This document shows positions 42,695-52,800 of a DNA stretch of 64,000 nucleotides, one piece after another (within the stretch, counting starts at the first letter, position 1; each line of letters starts with the position of its first letter). The stretch covers positions 434,001-498,000 of the forward strand of contig CAWJKP010000002.1 in the NCBI GenBank assembly GCA_963843465.1, written 5' to 3'. This DNA is from CAWJKP01 sp963843465. GTDB taxonomy: Bacteria; Planctomycetota; Planctomycetia; Pirellulales; Thermoguttaceae. Both the position numbers and the translations under genes were made by a program. The notes beneath the pieces are model-generated. The model had not been told where the DNA came from. It saw only the letters and a list, made by a program, of their open reading frames with translations, and ran no database searches.

Positions 42695-44009
42695 TCAAGG
42701 ATGCCCGTCGGCGACCAGGCTGGCGCAGATCAGCTCACGGTCGTTGCGGGCGAAGACGTGTCGGTAGGCGTAGGCGGGGTGCGACCAGCAGACGCCTCCC
42801 CGCTGTCCCATCTGCTCGGTCGTCGGCTCGATCAGCTTCGCGCGGCTGATCTCGTGAAATCCCCGCGGGGAAAGCGTGCCGATGACCAGCTCGCCGCGCT
42901 CATTGAACATCCACGTCCGCCCGCCGTTGCGGACCATGTGGATGGTGGCCCAGCGCCTTGGGCACCGCCGTCAGGTCCTCCCAAATGCGGTTCCCGTTGC
43001 GGGCATCCAGGCAGCGCAGCTCGCCGTAGCTGTCCACGCCGTAAACGTAGTCGCCCTCCAGGTACGGCGTGCTGATCATGGCGTGCAGCGCGTCGGTATG
43101 CCGCTCGCTGGCGCCCTGCCGCCGCCAGAGCTTCTCGACCCGCGGTTCGTCCTGCCCCAGCTTGAGCATCAGGGAACCGTCGTAGAACGCCGTGAGGAAG
43201 AGTCGATCGCCGGAAACGGCGGGAGTGGGGACGTTGATCACCATCCGTGCCGGCGGGAAGGGATACTTCCAATAGACCTCGCCGGAGACCGGGTTCAGCC
43301 CGACCACGTTGTTGCCCGTCCAGCAGACGAGCACTCGCCGTCCGGCCTGCCGGATGATGATCGGGGCCGAATAGGACGCCCGATCGTCCAGGGCCCGCCA
43401 CCGTTGGGCGCCGGTCTTCTTGTCCCAGGCCACCAGGCACGCCCCCTCGGCGCCGAGTTGGACAATCACGAGCTCGCCGTCGACCAGCGGCGCCGCGGCA
43501 ATACCCCACATCGGCACGCGGACCTTGTAGTCCACTCCCGGGTCTTTCTTCCAGAGCAGCTTTCCCGAAGCGGCGTCGAGACAGTGCAGATGCCCCATGG
43601 TCCCCAAGGCGTAGGCGCGGCCGTCGTCGATGGAGACGGCGGCCCGCGGCCCCGCCGTGTATCCCACGTTCTCGTAGGCACACTCATAGGCAAAGCTCCA
43701 CAGGCTGCGGCCCGTTCGCCAATCGAAGCAGTGGACCCGTTCCGTCTGACGCGGATCGGTCTGCCGGTCGGTGACGTAGACGCGGCCTTCGGCCACGGTC
43801 GGGCCGCTATAGCCGCTGCCGATGCCGGCGCGCCAGCGCAGTGGAAGCCGGGGGCCGGGGAACCTCTCGATAATGCCCGTCTCCCTCCACACGCCGTCGC
43901 GAGTCGGACCACGCCACTGGGGCCAATCGTCGCCCAAGAGCCGGCGACCGCACGCCGCCAGACCGATCACCATGCCGAACAACAGAATTACGCGGAGCGT
44001 CTTGTTCAT
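42695..44009 (-). CDS. PQQ-like beta-propeller lipoprotein, frameshifted near 3' end
   Basis: The ATG at 44009 starts MNKTLRVILLFGMVIGLAAC, with a lipobox LAAC. Propeller blades follow with the usual motifs: WPQWRGPTRDGVW, VYVTDRQTD, LHCLDAASGKLLW and LVAWDKKTGAQRW. Near 42950-42955 the frame breaks; the correct continuation is WATIHMVRNGGRTWMFNERG to the stop at 42695. It is likely an outer-membrane-anchored scaffold or sensor-like protein of the kind abundant in planctomycetes, with no evidence that it binds PQQ. Upstream lies the hairpin repeat at 44061-44112. Confidence 0.8.
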
Positions 44010-44060
44010 GCGTAACCGCTCACGGGCCAGTGCTGGCTTAGCGGGGATTTGGCGAAGAAA

Positions 44061-44112
44061 GTCGCCTTTCGCTCCGCGAAAGTGGCGCAGCTTTCGCGGA
44101 GCGAAAGGCGAC
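44061..44112. repeat. Hairpin repeat related to MITE-like element, short copy C
   Basis: The left arm is built on CTTTCGCTCCGCGAAAG (44066-44082) and the right on CTTTCGCGGAGCGAAAG (44091-44107), with only an 8-nt loop. The terminal sequences and centre of the full copies A and B are missing. It lies between the divergent-stop region of the PhyH gene and the PQQ gene start. Confidence 0.7.
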
Positions 44113-44142
44113 TTTGAAGACCTGTGAACGGTTACATTCATG

Positions 44143-45078
44143 CTAATCCCCCGCGCTGGCCCAGCGACGGAGCCACGGGCCGGTAACGGTCGAATCCAGC
44201 GGATCGGCGGCCGCCTTGTCCATGGCGTCGGCGATGCGATTCTTCCTCGCCCAGTCGCTCCAGTCGATGCGGTAGCTGGAGTTCCGGGCGGTCTGCATGA
44301 GGATGCACTCCTTCACCTTCTCGAAGCCCGAGGGCTCGTCCGGCCGCTGCCACCGCAGGTCCACGCTCCAACGAATCCTGGCGGAGAAGTTCTCCGTGCT
44401 GCGGTGCGGGATGAGCTGGTTGATCAACAGCAGCGAGCCCATCGGCATCTCGCAGGTGACGACTTCCCCTTGAGGCAGGTCTTCCTCGGCGATGTACAGA
44501 TACCAGGACCTTTCCCGGTCCCGGGTCCGCTCCGGCCGGTGCCGGAAGACCTTCCCGCTGCGATGGCCGCCGCGAAGCACCTGAAGCGTCCCGTTGACAC
44601 GGTCCGCGTCGATCAAGGGAATCCAGGCGGTGGGCTGGAGCGTTTGCTCCGCGCCGGGGGCCAGGTAGGCCGTGTCCTGGTGCCAGGGGACGGTCGCCAG
44701 CGGACTACGGGGTGTTTTCGACCGCAGGTTCCAGACCGGGTGCCCGGCGATCTCCGGCCCCAGGATCTGTTGGATCACGTCCAGAAGCTCCCTCGACCCC
44801 CAGAGGTCCGCCAGGGGTTGCCCCAGCACACCGCCAATGTGAATCAGCACCCCCGCCCCGGGGAACTCCTCTTCCAACCTGGTCAACCGCGTGTAGAAGC
44901 CTTCATCCGCGTGCCTGTCGCGGATCTTGCCGGCGGCGTAGAGGCGCTCGGCCAGGGCATCGACCAGTCCATTGATCCACTCGATCACGGGTTGGAGTTG
45001 TTCCCGCGAGAAGAACTCCGGGACGATGAGGAAGCCGGCGTCCTGGAACTGGCAAAGCTGGGCGTCCGTAAGCCGCAT
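44143..45078 (-). CDS. Phytanoyl-CoA dioxygenase (PhyH) family protein
   Basis: I chose the ATG at 45078 (MRLTDAQLCQFQDAGFLIVP), because the sequence upstream of it is atypical. The iron site is the HxD in VPWHQDTAYL plus a distal histidine in LLINQLIPHRSTENFS. Arginine in RIRWSVDLRW binds 2-oxoglutarate. It is a non-heme iron/2-oxoglutarate oxygenase that hydroxylates an unknown small molecule. It is divergent from the SDR gene at 45209, and a sigma-70-like promoter lies between them. Confidence 0.8.
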   Translation of the reverse strand: MRLTDAQLCQFQDAGFLIVPEFFSREQLQPVIEWINGLVDALAERLYAAGKIRDRHADEGFYTRLTRLEEEFPGAGVLIHIGGVLGQPLADLWGSRELLDVIQQILGPEIAGHPVWNLRSKTPRSPLATVPWHQDTAYLAPGAEQTLQPTAWIPLIDADRVNGTLQVLRGGHRSGKVFRHRPERTRDRERSWYLYIAEEDLPQGEVVTCEMPMGSLLLINQLIPHRSTENFSARIRWSVDLRWQRPDEPSGFEKVKECILMQTARNSSYRIDWSDWARKNRIADAMDKAAADPLDSTVTGPWLRRWASAGD

Positions 45079-45110
45079 GGCGTGGAGTCTCTGGGCTTGG
45101 TTGGTTACCC

Positions 45111-45138
45111 TTGGCACGTATCATCGTAGCGTTACAAT
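45111..45138 (+). promoter_or_regulatory. Sigma-70-like promoter for the SDR gene
   Basis: TTGGCA (45111-45116), a 16-nt spacer and TACAAT (45133-45138) are followed by the SDR start at 45209. The spacer is one base short of ideal. Half of another repeat family (GGGGACTGTCCCC) lies at 45177-45189. Confidence 0.45.
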
Positions 45139-45208
45139 ATCCGCTGTCCAGAGGCAGGGCGAATGTAACCGTTCACGGGGACTGTCCCCTTCGGCAGCGT
45201 GAGAAGCT

Positions 45209-45955
45209 ATGGACCTGCAACTGAAGGACAAGATCGCGCTGGTTACGGGGGCCTCCAGCGGTATCGGGGCGGCTACCGCCCGAGTGCTGGCGGAAGAGGG
45301 CGCCGACGTGATCGTCGCCTACCACAAAAGCCGCCCCGGCGCCGAGCGGACCGCGGAGGCGGTGCGGAAGGCGGGCCGCCGGGCATGGCTTGTCTCGATG
45401 GACGTCGCCAAGCCGGGCGAAGTCGCCGCGGCCCTGGCAGGGTTGCGGGAGCACGTTGAGAGTGTCGGTATCCTGATCCTCTGCGCCGGGTTGAGCACCA
45501 ACACCCCGCTGGCGGAACTCACGCCCGAGGAGTGGGCGCGGGTCATCGCCGTCAACCTCAGCGGTCCGTTCCACGTGCTCCAGGCCGCCCGCCCCTTGCT
45601 GCTGCCGGGTTCTGCGGTCGTCACCGTGGCCTCGGTGGCTGGTCAGACGGGCGTGCCGCATCATGCGCACTATGCGGCGGCCAAGGCGGGGCTCATCAAC
45701 CTCACCAAAAGCGCCGCCCGCGCCCTGGCCCCGCACGTCCGCGTGAACTGCGTCGCGCCGGGGATGACCTTGACCGAGATGGGGCGGCTGACGGCCACCG
45801 CTCTGCCGGCCGATTACGCCCAGAAGAACCTGCTCACGGGCCGGTTTGCCCAACCCGACGAGATCGCCCGGGTGATCGCCTTTGTGGCCAGCCCCGTGGC
45901 CGGGTTCATGACCGGGGCGACCATCGACATCAACGGCGGACGGCTGTTACGCTGA
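45209..45955 (+). CDS. Short-chain dehydrogenase/reductase, FabG-like
   Basis: The 248-residue protein has the cofactor motif TGASSGIG (about residues 14-21), CAG for the NNAG position, the catalytic serine in VASVAGQTG, YAAAK for YxxxK, and the C-terminal TGATIDINGGRL. It is a classical NAD(P)-dependent SDR of the 3-oxoacyl-ACP-reductase type; the substrate cannot be read from the sequence. No other fatty-acid genes are nearby, so a sugar or alcohol oxidoreductase role is equally possible. Confidence 0.85.
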   Translation: MDLQLKDKIALVTGASSGIGAATARVLAEEGADVIVAYHKSRPGAERTAEAVRKAGRRAWLVSMDVAKPGEVAAALAGLREHVESVGILILCAGLSTNTPLAELTPEEWARVIAVNLSGPFHVLQAARPLLLPGSAVVTVASVAGQTGVPHHAHYAAAKAGLINLTKSAARALAPHVRVNCVAPGMTLTEMGRLTATALPADYAQKNLLTGRFAQPDEIARVIAFVASPVAGFMTGATIDINGGRLLR

Positions 45956-45956
45956 C

Positions 45957-46041
45957 GTTCGTAGTCCCGCCTTCAGGCGGCGGGAAGGAACGGAGGGGAC
46001 CAGGCGGGGAACCCATTCCGCCTAAAGGCGGGACTACGAAC
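45957..46041. repeat. 'CGTAGT' family hairpin repeat, second copy
   Basis: GTTCGTAGTCCCGCCTTCAG opens the left arm, and CTAAAGGCGGGACTACGAAC closes the right arm at 46041. The arms surround a 40-nt centre. It matches the repeat at 35557-35619 and lies directly downstream of the SDR stop. Confidence 0.7.
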
Positions 46042-46129
46042 GGCGAGCTGCTATGCCCGTCACACTGGCAGAGGTTAAGATGATTAGCGTTGCAAGTCCG
46101 CGAAGAGAAAATCAACCGGAGGCCCCCTC

Positions 46130-47230
46130 ATGATGACAAGCTGCAAGAAGGCTGCCTGCCTGATGGTGACGATCGTGAAACCAATTCTCTCGGTGCCTTT
46201 CGTCCTGGTGCTGTCGGTGTCCCTGTTTGGCCAAGAGCCGGCGCTGGACGACCTGCCCACGCTGCGAAACTTCGAGTCGCATCGCATCACCTCGGCCGAT
46301 CCCACGGGCGGCAACGCCGACTGGTGGGACATCGGGCCGGGCCAGACTCGCGTGCTGGCGGAGATCCAGGGACCGGGCCGCATCGTCCACTTCCGCGACA
46401 ACATCACCAGCCGCGAGCCGCATCACCTGCAGCTCCACGTGCTGCGCATCTACTGGGACGGCGAGAAAGAGCCCAGCGTCGAGGTGCCGGTGGGCGATTT
46501 CTTCGGCGTGGGCTTTGGTTTCACGGAGCGGTTCAGCTCCGCACTGATCTGCATCGACCAGCGGCCGGGGAAACTGACCGACCCGGCGGCGATGGGGGCC
46601 GCGCAACTGCTACATCCCCATGCCCTTCGCCCGCGCGGCCCGCATCACGCTCACCAACGAGGGCCAGCAGTCCAGCCGCCACTGGGTCGAGATCAACTAT
46701 CGCACCTACCCGAGCCCGCCGCCGCACCAGCTCTATTTTCACGCCCAATACCGCCAGGCCACGCCGCCGCCGGAGGGCCCCTACTTGATCCTCGACGCCA
46801 AGGGCCGGGGGCAACTCGTGGGCTGCGTGCTCAGCGTGAAGAACAACGACGGCGGCTGGTGGGGCGAGGGGGACGAGATCGTCTGGATCGACGGCAAGCA
46901 CGCCATCCAGGGCACCGGCTCGGAAGACTATTTTTGCGAGTCCTACGGGCTGCGCCAGGCTGCTTTCCTTACTTCGGCGTCACGGTGCTGGAAGAACCGT
47001 TTACCACGGCCTACCGCTGGCACGTGCCCGATCCGGTGACGTTTCGCGAGTCGTTGCGCTTCCTCATCGAGCAGGGCAACGGCAGCCCGCCCTTCCGCAG
47101 CGGCAACTATTACTACAGCGTAGCCTATTGGTACCAGACCGAGCCCCATGCCCCTTTTCCGAAGCTGCCGAGCGTGGAAAAGCGAATAAGCTGGGCCGCC
47201 GGCACGGCCAAGGGTGGGGCGGCGCGGTAA
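46130..47230 (+). CDS. Secreted DUF2961 family protein, two apparent frameshifts
   Basis: GGAGG precedes the ATG at 46130. A signal-like N-terminus leads into LPTLRNFESHRITSADPTGG and NADWWDIGPGQTRVLAEIQG, the DUF2961 opening. A shift near 46594-46606 leads to CYIPMPFARAARITLTNEGQ, and the key GTGSEDYF motif follows (near 46914). A second shift near 46961-46968 restores FPYFGVTVLEEPFTTAYRWH. DUF2961 proteins are capsid-like-fold glycoside hydrolases (difructose-anhydride and arabinan-type activities). Substrate is unknown. Both shifts are probably sequence errors, because motifs on both sides are intact. Confidence 0.7.
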   Translation: MMTSCKKAACLMVTIVKPILSVPFVLVLSVSLFGQEPALDDLPTLRNFESHRITSADPTGGNADWWDIGPGQTRVLAEIQGPGRIVHFRDNITSREPHHLQLHVLRIYWDGEKEPSVEVPVGDFFGVGFGFTERFSSALICIDQRPGKLTDPAAMGAAQLLHPHALRPRGPHHAHQRGPAVQPPLGRDQLSHLPEPAAAPALFSRPIPPGHAAAGGPLLDPRRQGPGATRGLRAQREEQRRRLVGRGGRDRLDRRQARHPGHRLGRLFLRVLRAAPGCFPYFGVTVLEEPFTTAYRWHVPDPVTFRESLRFLIEQGNGSPPFRSGNYYYSVAYWYQTEPHAPFPKLPSVEKRISWAAGTAKGGAAR

Positions 47231-47264
47231 GGGCCCGCAAAAGAATAACTTGGTGAATTTTTTC

Positions 47265-47318
47265 TGGTGCAGGCGTCTCGCCTGCCCGGGAAAATGCAGG
47301 CCCGACGCCTGCACCACG
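47265..47318. repeat. 'GTGCAGGCG' family hairpin, copy 2
   Basis: TGGTGCAGGCGTCTCGCCTG pairs with CGACGCCTGCACCA around GGGAAAATGCAGG. It lies downstream of the DUF2961 gene and upstream of tRNA-Arg. Confidence 0.7.
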
Positions 47319-47450
47319 AGGGTAGCTTGCACAGGCGATTTCCTGCGGGCCCTATGCTTCAACGTAACCCCATTAAAGAGAAGAGGTTTGGCCCAGAAAG
47401 GCACGATCTGGCAACGAATGCCGTTGTCCCCGAAGGAGCGAATAACGAAC

Positions 47451-47523
47451 TACGCCCGGCAGGAATCGAACCTGCAACCGGCGGATTAGAAATCCGCTGC
47501 TCTATCCCTTGAGCTACGGGCGC
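47451..47523 (-). tRNA. tRNA-Arg (anticodon TCT)
   Basis: On the minus strand the acceptor GCGCCCG (47523-47517) pairs with CGGGCGT (one G-U). The D arm TAGCTCAAGGGATAGAGCA, anticodon stem-loop GCGGATTTCTAATCCGC and T arm GCAGGTTCGATTCCTGC are all well formed. The loop TTTCTAA gives anticodon TCT, arginine. The 3' end reads CGGGCGT-A with no encoded CCA. Confidence 0.9.
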
Positions 47524-47563
47524 TCAGACAATCTGCCACCAATGACCTGACCCTGGAAAACGG

Positions 47564-48766
47564 CTACCGGTTGTAGTCGTGCCTTTCCCGGAAGAAGTCC
47601 GCGTGGACGTCGGCGAGCTTCTTGTCTTTGCCGAAGATGTGCGCGAACAAGCCCGCGCGGGCCCACAGTCCGTTCCGCGCCTGGCGGAAGTACATCGCCC
47701 GCGGATCGTTGTCGACTTCCGTGGGAATCTCCATCACCCGGCTGTCCCGCGGGAAGGGGTGCAGGATCGGCGCGTAGGGCTTCATGCGATGGACGCGCCC
47801 GATGGTCAAGTGACAGCCGCTGGTGTCGGCCGTCTTGAGGAAGGTCTTCAGGTCGTCGTCGTCGTGCTCGGACTGGACGCGGGTCATGTAGAGACAGTCG
47901 ACCGTCGACAGCAGCCACTTCTTGCCGACTTTCACGTCCAGCGAGTCGTACTCCTCGACCTCCACGCCCCGTTTCAGCAGCAAGTTGCGCATGTCGTCGC
48001 TGAGCTGCAATTTCGGGTGACCGGGCGCGATGAAGCACATCGACACGTTCTCGTAGTTGGACAACAGTTCCGCCAGCGAGCGGATGGTCCGCCCACGCCC
48101 TACGTCGCCGCAGAACGCGTATCGCTTGTTCCCCACGTCCAACTGGCCGACGCCGAAGGCGCGCTTGGGATCCGCGCGTGAAGTTCCTCATATCGGCTTC
48201 GGGAGAAAGTCCGCTTGATGGTCAGGATGTCCAACAACGACTGGGTGGGATGCTGGTCCTTGCCGGAACCCGCGTTGATGATGGGAACGCTCCGCTGGTT
48301 CTGCCTGGCGTCGGCCAGGTCGTTCATCATGTAGGCGCAGGCGCTCGGCCAGGTCGGCTTTCGGGCTCCGCATCACGATCGCGTCGAAGTAACTGGCGAA
48401 CATGCGGACGGAATCGAAATCCGATTCGCCCTTGGCCTCGGAAGACATCTCCGCGTCGCGGGCGTGCTCGACCCCCATCCCCAGCAGCCGGGCCGCCGCC
48501 GAGAAGGAAAGGAAAGTCCGCGTCGAGGGCTGCGTGAAATACAAGAGCACGTTCAGGTGCGGCAGCAGCTTCGCCAGCTCCTCTCTCCCCTTGGGGGCCT
48601 CGGCGATCTCCCGGACCTGCTCGGCCACCTGGCACAGGTCGTCGATCCGCTCCCGGTCAAACTGCGACGCCAGGATCACGTGTCTCAGCCGCCCTTCACT
48701 TTCCAAGAGCGACGTTTTCTGGCGGACGGGCAAATCCACACGCAGGTCGGTTGACGTATCTTGCAT
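47564..48766 (-). CDS. pyrB: Aspartate carbamoyltransferase catalytic chain, two apparent frameshifts
   Basis: It starts at the ATG at 48766 (MQDTSTDLRVDLPVRQKTSL). The carbamoyl-phosphate loop STRT is in YFTQPSTRTFLSFSAAARLL. After a shift near 48331-48346 the frame continues AYMMNDLADARQN and SGKDQHPTQSLLDILTIKR, with the HPTQ motif. A second shift near 48170-48182 leads to GVGQLDVGNKRYAFCGDVGR and onward to YNR at 47564. It performs the first committed step of pyrimidine synthesis, condensing aspartate with carbamoyl phosphate. It is an essential gene, so the breaks are most likely sequence errors. Confidence 0.8.
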
Positions 48767-48927
48767 CTCGATATCCTGCCGTTTGGCGATCTGCGGCGCC
48801 GGCCTGACGCCCACGCGCCCCAGAAACGGAGTTTCCGACTGGGGCCCCCGTTTGTCAAGGGGGCTCCGGCGGGCCGCGAGCCTCCAGTAGGGGTAGAAGC
48901 GGTTAGAAATGCTCCGTGGTCAGAATG

Positions 48928-49020
48928 GTAGGGTGGGACAAGGCCGCGCGAGCGGCCGCCGGCCCACCAGGGCGACCTTGGTGGGCCGGCGCTCGCTCAC
49001 GCGAACTGGTCCCACCCTAC
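48928..49020. repeat. 'GTAGGGTGGG' family hairpin, long copy
   Basis: GTAGGGTGGGACAAGG opens the element and TGGTCCCACCCTAC closes it at 49020. Internal arms CCGGCCCACCA and TGGTGGGCCGG form a second nested pairing. Sister copies are at 60179-60275 and, shorter, at 37656-37686. Confidence 0.7.
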
Positions 49021-49072
49021 TCATGAAAGCACCCACCTGTCGAGGGAGATCGCATTTTCTCCTGGCCGTAGG

Positions 49073-49078
49073 TATAAT
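49073..49078 (+). promoter_or_regulatory. TATAAT -10 element before the YP-repeat gene
   Basis: A perfect TATAAT lies 67 bp before the start at 49146. The -35 position (around 49050-49055) is poor, so this is a tentative promoter. Confidence 0.35.
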
Positions 49079-49145
49079 GGCTTGCACTCATTGAGGGCGT
49101 AAGAGGTACTGACAAGAGAATCGTCTCGAACCAGGGAGCCAGACT

Positions 49146-49553
49146 ATGAAACGCATTTGGTTGGTCCTCGCCTTGACGGCGGTCGTGCTCTCCTCCTCCA
49201 CAGCCTGGGCGGAGTGGATTTATCCCGGGGCCCGGGTGCGGGCCTTCTATGCGGCGCCGGTGGTCGTGGTGCGTCCGCGTCCCTACGCCGTCTGGGCCGC
49301 GCCGGCGCCGGTCTACTACGCGCCGCCGGTATACGCGGCCCCCGTCTACTCGCCGCCCGTATACGCCGCCCCCGTCTACGCGCCGTCGATGTACTCCACG
49401 GCCTACGCGTCGCCTTCCGTCTACGCCGCCACGCCGATCTATAGCGCGCCTCCGGTCGCCGTGCCGGCTTATGCCGCGCCGGTCGTGGTCCCCCGCCGGG
49501 TCTACTATCCGGGCGAGCCGATCCGCAACACGATCAAGTTCGTCGTGCCGTAA
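49146..49553 (+). CDS. Secreted low-complexity YAPPVYAAPVY-repeat protein, 135 aa
   Basis: GGGAG precedes the ATG at 49146. A clear signal peptide (MKRIWLVLALTAVVLSSSTA) is followed by repeats such as APVYYAPPVYAAPVYSPPVY, rich in tyrosine, proline and alanine, and the end VYYPGEPIRNTIKFVVP. Tyrosine/proline repeats suggest a structural surface or matrix protein, perhaps cross-linkable through tyrosine. Proteins of this kind are common in planctomycetes and have no known function. Confidence 0.7.
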   Translation: MKRIWLVLALTAVVLSSSTAWAEWIYPGARVRAFYAAPVVVVRPRPYAVWAAPAPVYYAPPVYAAPVYSPPVYAAPVYAPSMYSTAYASPSVYAATPIYSAPPVAVPAYAAPVVVPRRVYYPGEPIRNTIKFVVP

Positions 49554-49578
49554 GGCGATCAGCGGTTAGCGATCAGCG

Positions 49579-49632
49579 ATGGGACTTATAGGACGGATGG
49601 GACTTATGAGACCTATAAGCCCCATCCGTTCT
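49579..49632. repeat. Decamer-array repeat ('GGGACTTATA' type), copy 1
   Basis: Units such as GGGACTTATA, GGACGGATGG, GACTTATGAG and ACCTATAAGC follow each other with near-10-bp spacing, ending with the inverted CCCATCCGT. Longer arrays occur at 61411-61512 and 63001-63105. The 10-bp period equals one helical turn. Confidence 0.6.
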
Positions 49633-49661
49633 CATGAATTTTGGCGGACGAGATCGGTAGT

Positions 49662-49719
49662 TTGTCGCCTTTCGCTCCGCGAAAGCATTCGCGTTCTTTC
49701 GCGGAGCGAAAGGCGACAA
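49662..49719. repeat. Hairpin repeat related to MITE-like element, short copy D
   Basis: The left arm is built on CTTTCGCTCCGCGAAAG (49669-49685), the right on CTTTCGCGGAGCGAAAG (49696-49712), with a 10-nt loop and outer TTGTCGC/GCGACAA. It has a different centre from copies A and B. Confidence 0.7.
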
Positions 49720-49802
49720 TGGCGCGTTGCGCGCCATAACCTGATTACCCGTTTTGTTCGTCATCTCCCGCGGAATTGACGCTACAACAGGAGACTTCGC
49801 CC

Positions 49803-52800
49803 ATGCTCCGCCACCTGATGAATTGCACTGTCTTGCTGCTCCTCGCCGCGGGCATCGGCTCGCCTGCCTGCGGCGCCGAGGTGCAGGTCGTCCCTGCCGC
49901 GGTGGTCGTCTCGCCGGGGGCGTCTTTTGCCGAGCGGCTGGCGGCGCAGGAGATCCGCCGCTATGTGTACCTTCGCACCGCGTCGCTGGTGCCGATCGTG
50001 GAAGACCCGGCCCGGGCTGAAGGTGGGCTGATCGTCGTCGGCAGCAAAGATCGGCCGGTGGTCAAGGGGTTCTTGGACGACGCCGCGCTGAAGGCCGGCG
50101 TCGAGGGCCTGGCCGCCGAACAATACCTGCTGCGTTCGATCCGGCATCGTGGCCAAAGCGTGGTGCTGGTGGTCGGCGGCGACGCGACCGGCACGCTCTA
50201 CGCCGCCTACCGCCTGGCCGAGCACCTGGGCGTTCGCTTCTACCTCGATGGCGACGTTCTTCCTGACGGCCGCATTCCGCTGTCCCTTCCGGCCCTGGAC
50301 GAGGTAGGCAAGCCGCTGTTCGATCGGCGGGGCATCCAGCCGTTCCACGATTTCCCCGAGGGTCCGGACTGGTGGAACGCCGACGGCTACAAGGCGATCC
50401 TGGCCCAGTTGCCCAAGCTCCGCATGAACTTCTTCGGCTTGCACACCTATCCCGAGGGCGGCGTCGGCCCCGAGCCGTTGACCTGGATCGGCGTGGCCGG
50501 CAACGTCGGGCCGGAGGGGAAGGTGAAGTCCAGCTATCCGTCCCGCCACTTCACCGCCGCCAACGGCACCTGGGGCTATCAGGCCATGAAAACCGGCGAC
50601 TACCGCTTCGGCGCGGCCGCCCTCTTCGAGCGCGACGACTACGGGGCCGACTATATGGCCGGGATGACGCCCTGGCCGCCCACCGCGGAGGCCGCCAACG
50701 AGCTGTTCGACCGCATGGGCGGGCTGCTGCGGGAGAGCTTCACCTTCGCCCGGCGGTTGGGAATCAAGACCTGCCTCGGCACCGAGACCCCGCTGGTGAT
50801 CCCCACGCCCGTGCAGAAACGGCTGCAAGCGGCCGGCAAGGACCCCAGGGACCCGACCGTGGTGCAGGCGGTTTACGAGGGCATTTTCCGGCGGATCAGC
50901 CGGACCCATCCGCTGGACTACTACTGGTTCTGGACGCCGGAAGGCTGGACCTGGGGCGCGGTCAGCCAGCAGCAGATCGACGCGACGCAGGCCGATTTCC
51001 GCGCGGCGATCGCAGCCGCCGAGAAGACCCGGGCTCCGTTCACCCTGGCCACCTGCGGCTGGGTGCTCGGGCCGCCGCAACAGCCGGCGCTGTTCGACCA
51101 GACGCTGCCCAAGTCGATGCCCATGAGCTGCATCAACCGCCAGGTCGGCCACACGCCCGTCGAGCCCGGCTTCGCCGAGGTCAAAGGCCGGCCGAAGTGG
51201 GCCATTCCCTGGATGGAAGACGATCCGACCCTCAACTCCCCGCAACTCTGGGCCGGCCGGATGCGGAAAGACGCCGCCGACGCCCTGGCCTACGGCTGCA
51301 CGGGCCTGATGGGCATCCACTGGCGGACGCGGATCCTCGGCCCCAACGTCTCGGCCCTGGCCCAGGCCGCCTGGGACCAGCACGGCTGGATCCCCGCGCG
51401 GAACGCCAAGATCCAGCACGTCGAGGCTCGTGGGCCGGAAGGCCCGGTGGGCGGCCAAATGGCTGCCTTTCCCAACAACACCATCGCCGGCACGCAGCAG
51501 GCGCCCGTCTACCAGACGGTCCGCTACAACGTCCGCGCCTACCGGCTCGATCTGCCCGACGGCAAGTACAAGGTCACACTCCAGTTCTGCGAGCCGCACT
51601 ACCGCCAGCCCAACCGCCGGGTCTTCAGCGTGCGGCTCCAGGGCAAGCTGGTGCTCGACCGGCTGGACATCTTCGCCAAAGTCGGCGGGAACCGGGCCCT
51701 GGACTACACTTTCCCGGACGTCGTCGTCAGCGGCGGCCGGCTGAACATCGAGTTCCTGCCGCAGGTCGAGTTCCCCAGCATCGCGGGCATCGTGGTCCAG
51801 GGGCCGGTGGTGCGGAAGATCAACTGCGGCGGGCCTGCCTGGCGGGACTACCAGGCCGATTGGCCGGCCTCGCAAGCCCCCAACGACGATGATCGCTACC
51901 TTCCCACGTCCGATTTCTACGCCGATTGGGCCCGAGCCCAGTTCGGCCCTCAGGTGGCCCAGCGGGCCGGCGTGATCTTCGCCCGCATCGACTGCCACCT
52001 TCCGCACCCGTCCGACTGGATCGACGGCCCGGGCGGATTCCGGCCCAACGAGCAGCCGTGGGCGGAAGTCCGCAAAGCCTATGGCTTCGTCGACGAGTTG
52101 GAGGCCCTGGAGTCGAAGGTCCAGGGCGAGGGGAACCGCGAGCGGTTCCAATACTGGCTGAACACGATGCGCTACATGCGCTCCAGCGCCGAGACCTGCT
52201 GTCTCTGGGCCCGGCTGAACGCCGCGGTGGCCAAGGTCAAGGCCCAGCGCGACGCCGACGCGCGGAAACGGCTTGCCCGGGAGCTGGCCTTGCCGTTGCG
52301 CAAGGAACTGGTGGCGCAGGTCGAGAAGACCCAACAGTACCTGTTGGCCACGCTGACCACCACCGGGGAACTCGGCTCGGTGACCAACTGGCAGCAGCAC
52401 GTCTTGCCATCGATGTTGATCCGGCCCGGCGAGGAGTTGGCCAAGCTGCTCGGCGAGCCGCTGCCGGCCGACGCGATGCCGGGGAGCGTGTACCACGGCC
52501 AGCCGCGGCTGATGGTGCCCTTCGTCCGCACGTCGCTGGTGGCCGGCGAGCCCTTGCGGCTGACCGCGATCGTGCTAGGCATCGTGCCCGCGGACGCGGC
52601 GGTCTACTGGCGTCCGCTGGGCAGTAGGCCGTTTGCCAAGGCGCCGCTTGCGCACGTCGCCCGCGGCGTCTACCGCGTAACGCTGCCCGCTGAAGCGGCC
52701 CAGGCCGACCTGGAGTATTACATCCAGGTTTCCGGCAGCGACGGCCGCGAGCTTCGCTTCCCCGCCGCCGCCCCGTCGCTCTGCCAGACTGTGGTGGTGG

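Noticed and set aside
49782..52496. A 904-residue open frame on the minus strand
   Set aside because: It is antisense to the malectin-domain gene, which has a signal peptide and family motifs.
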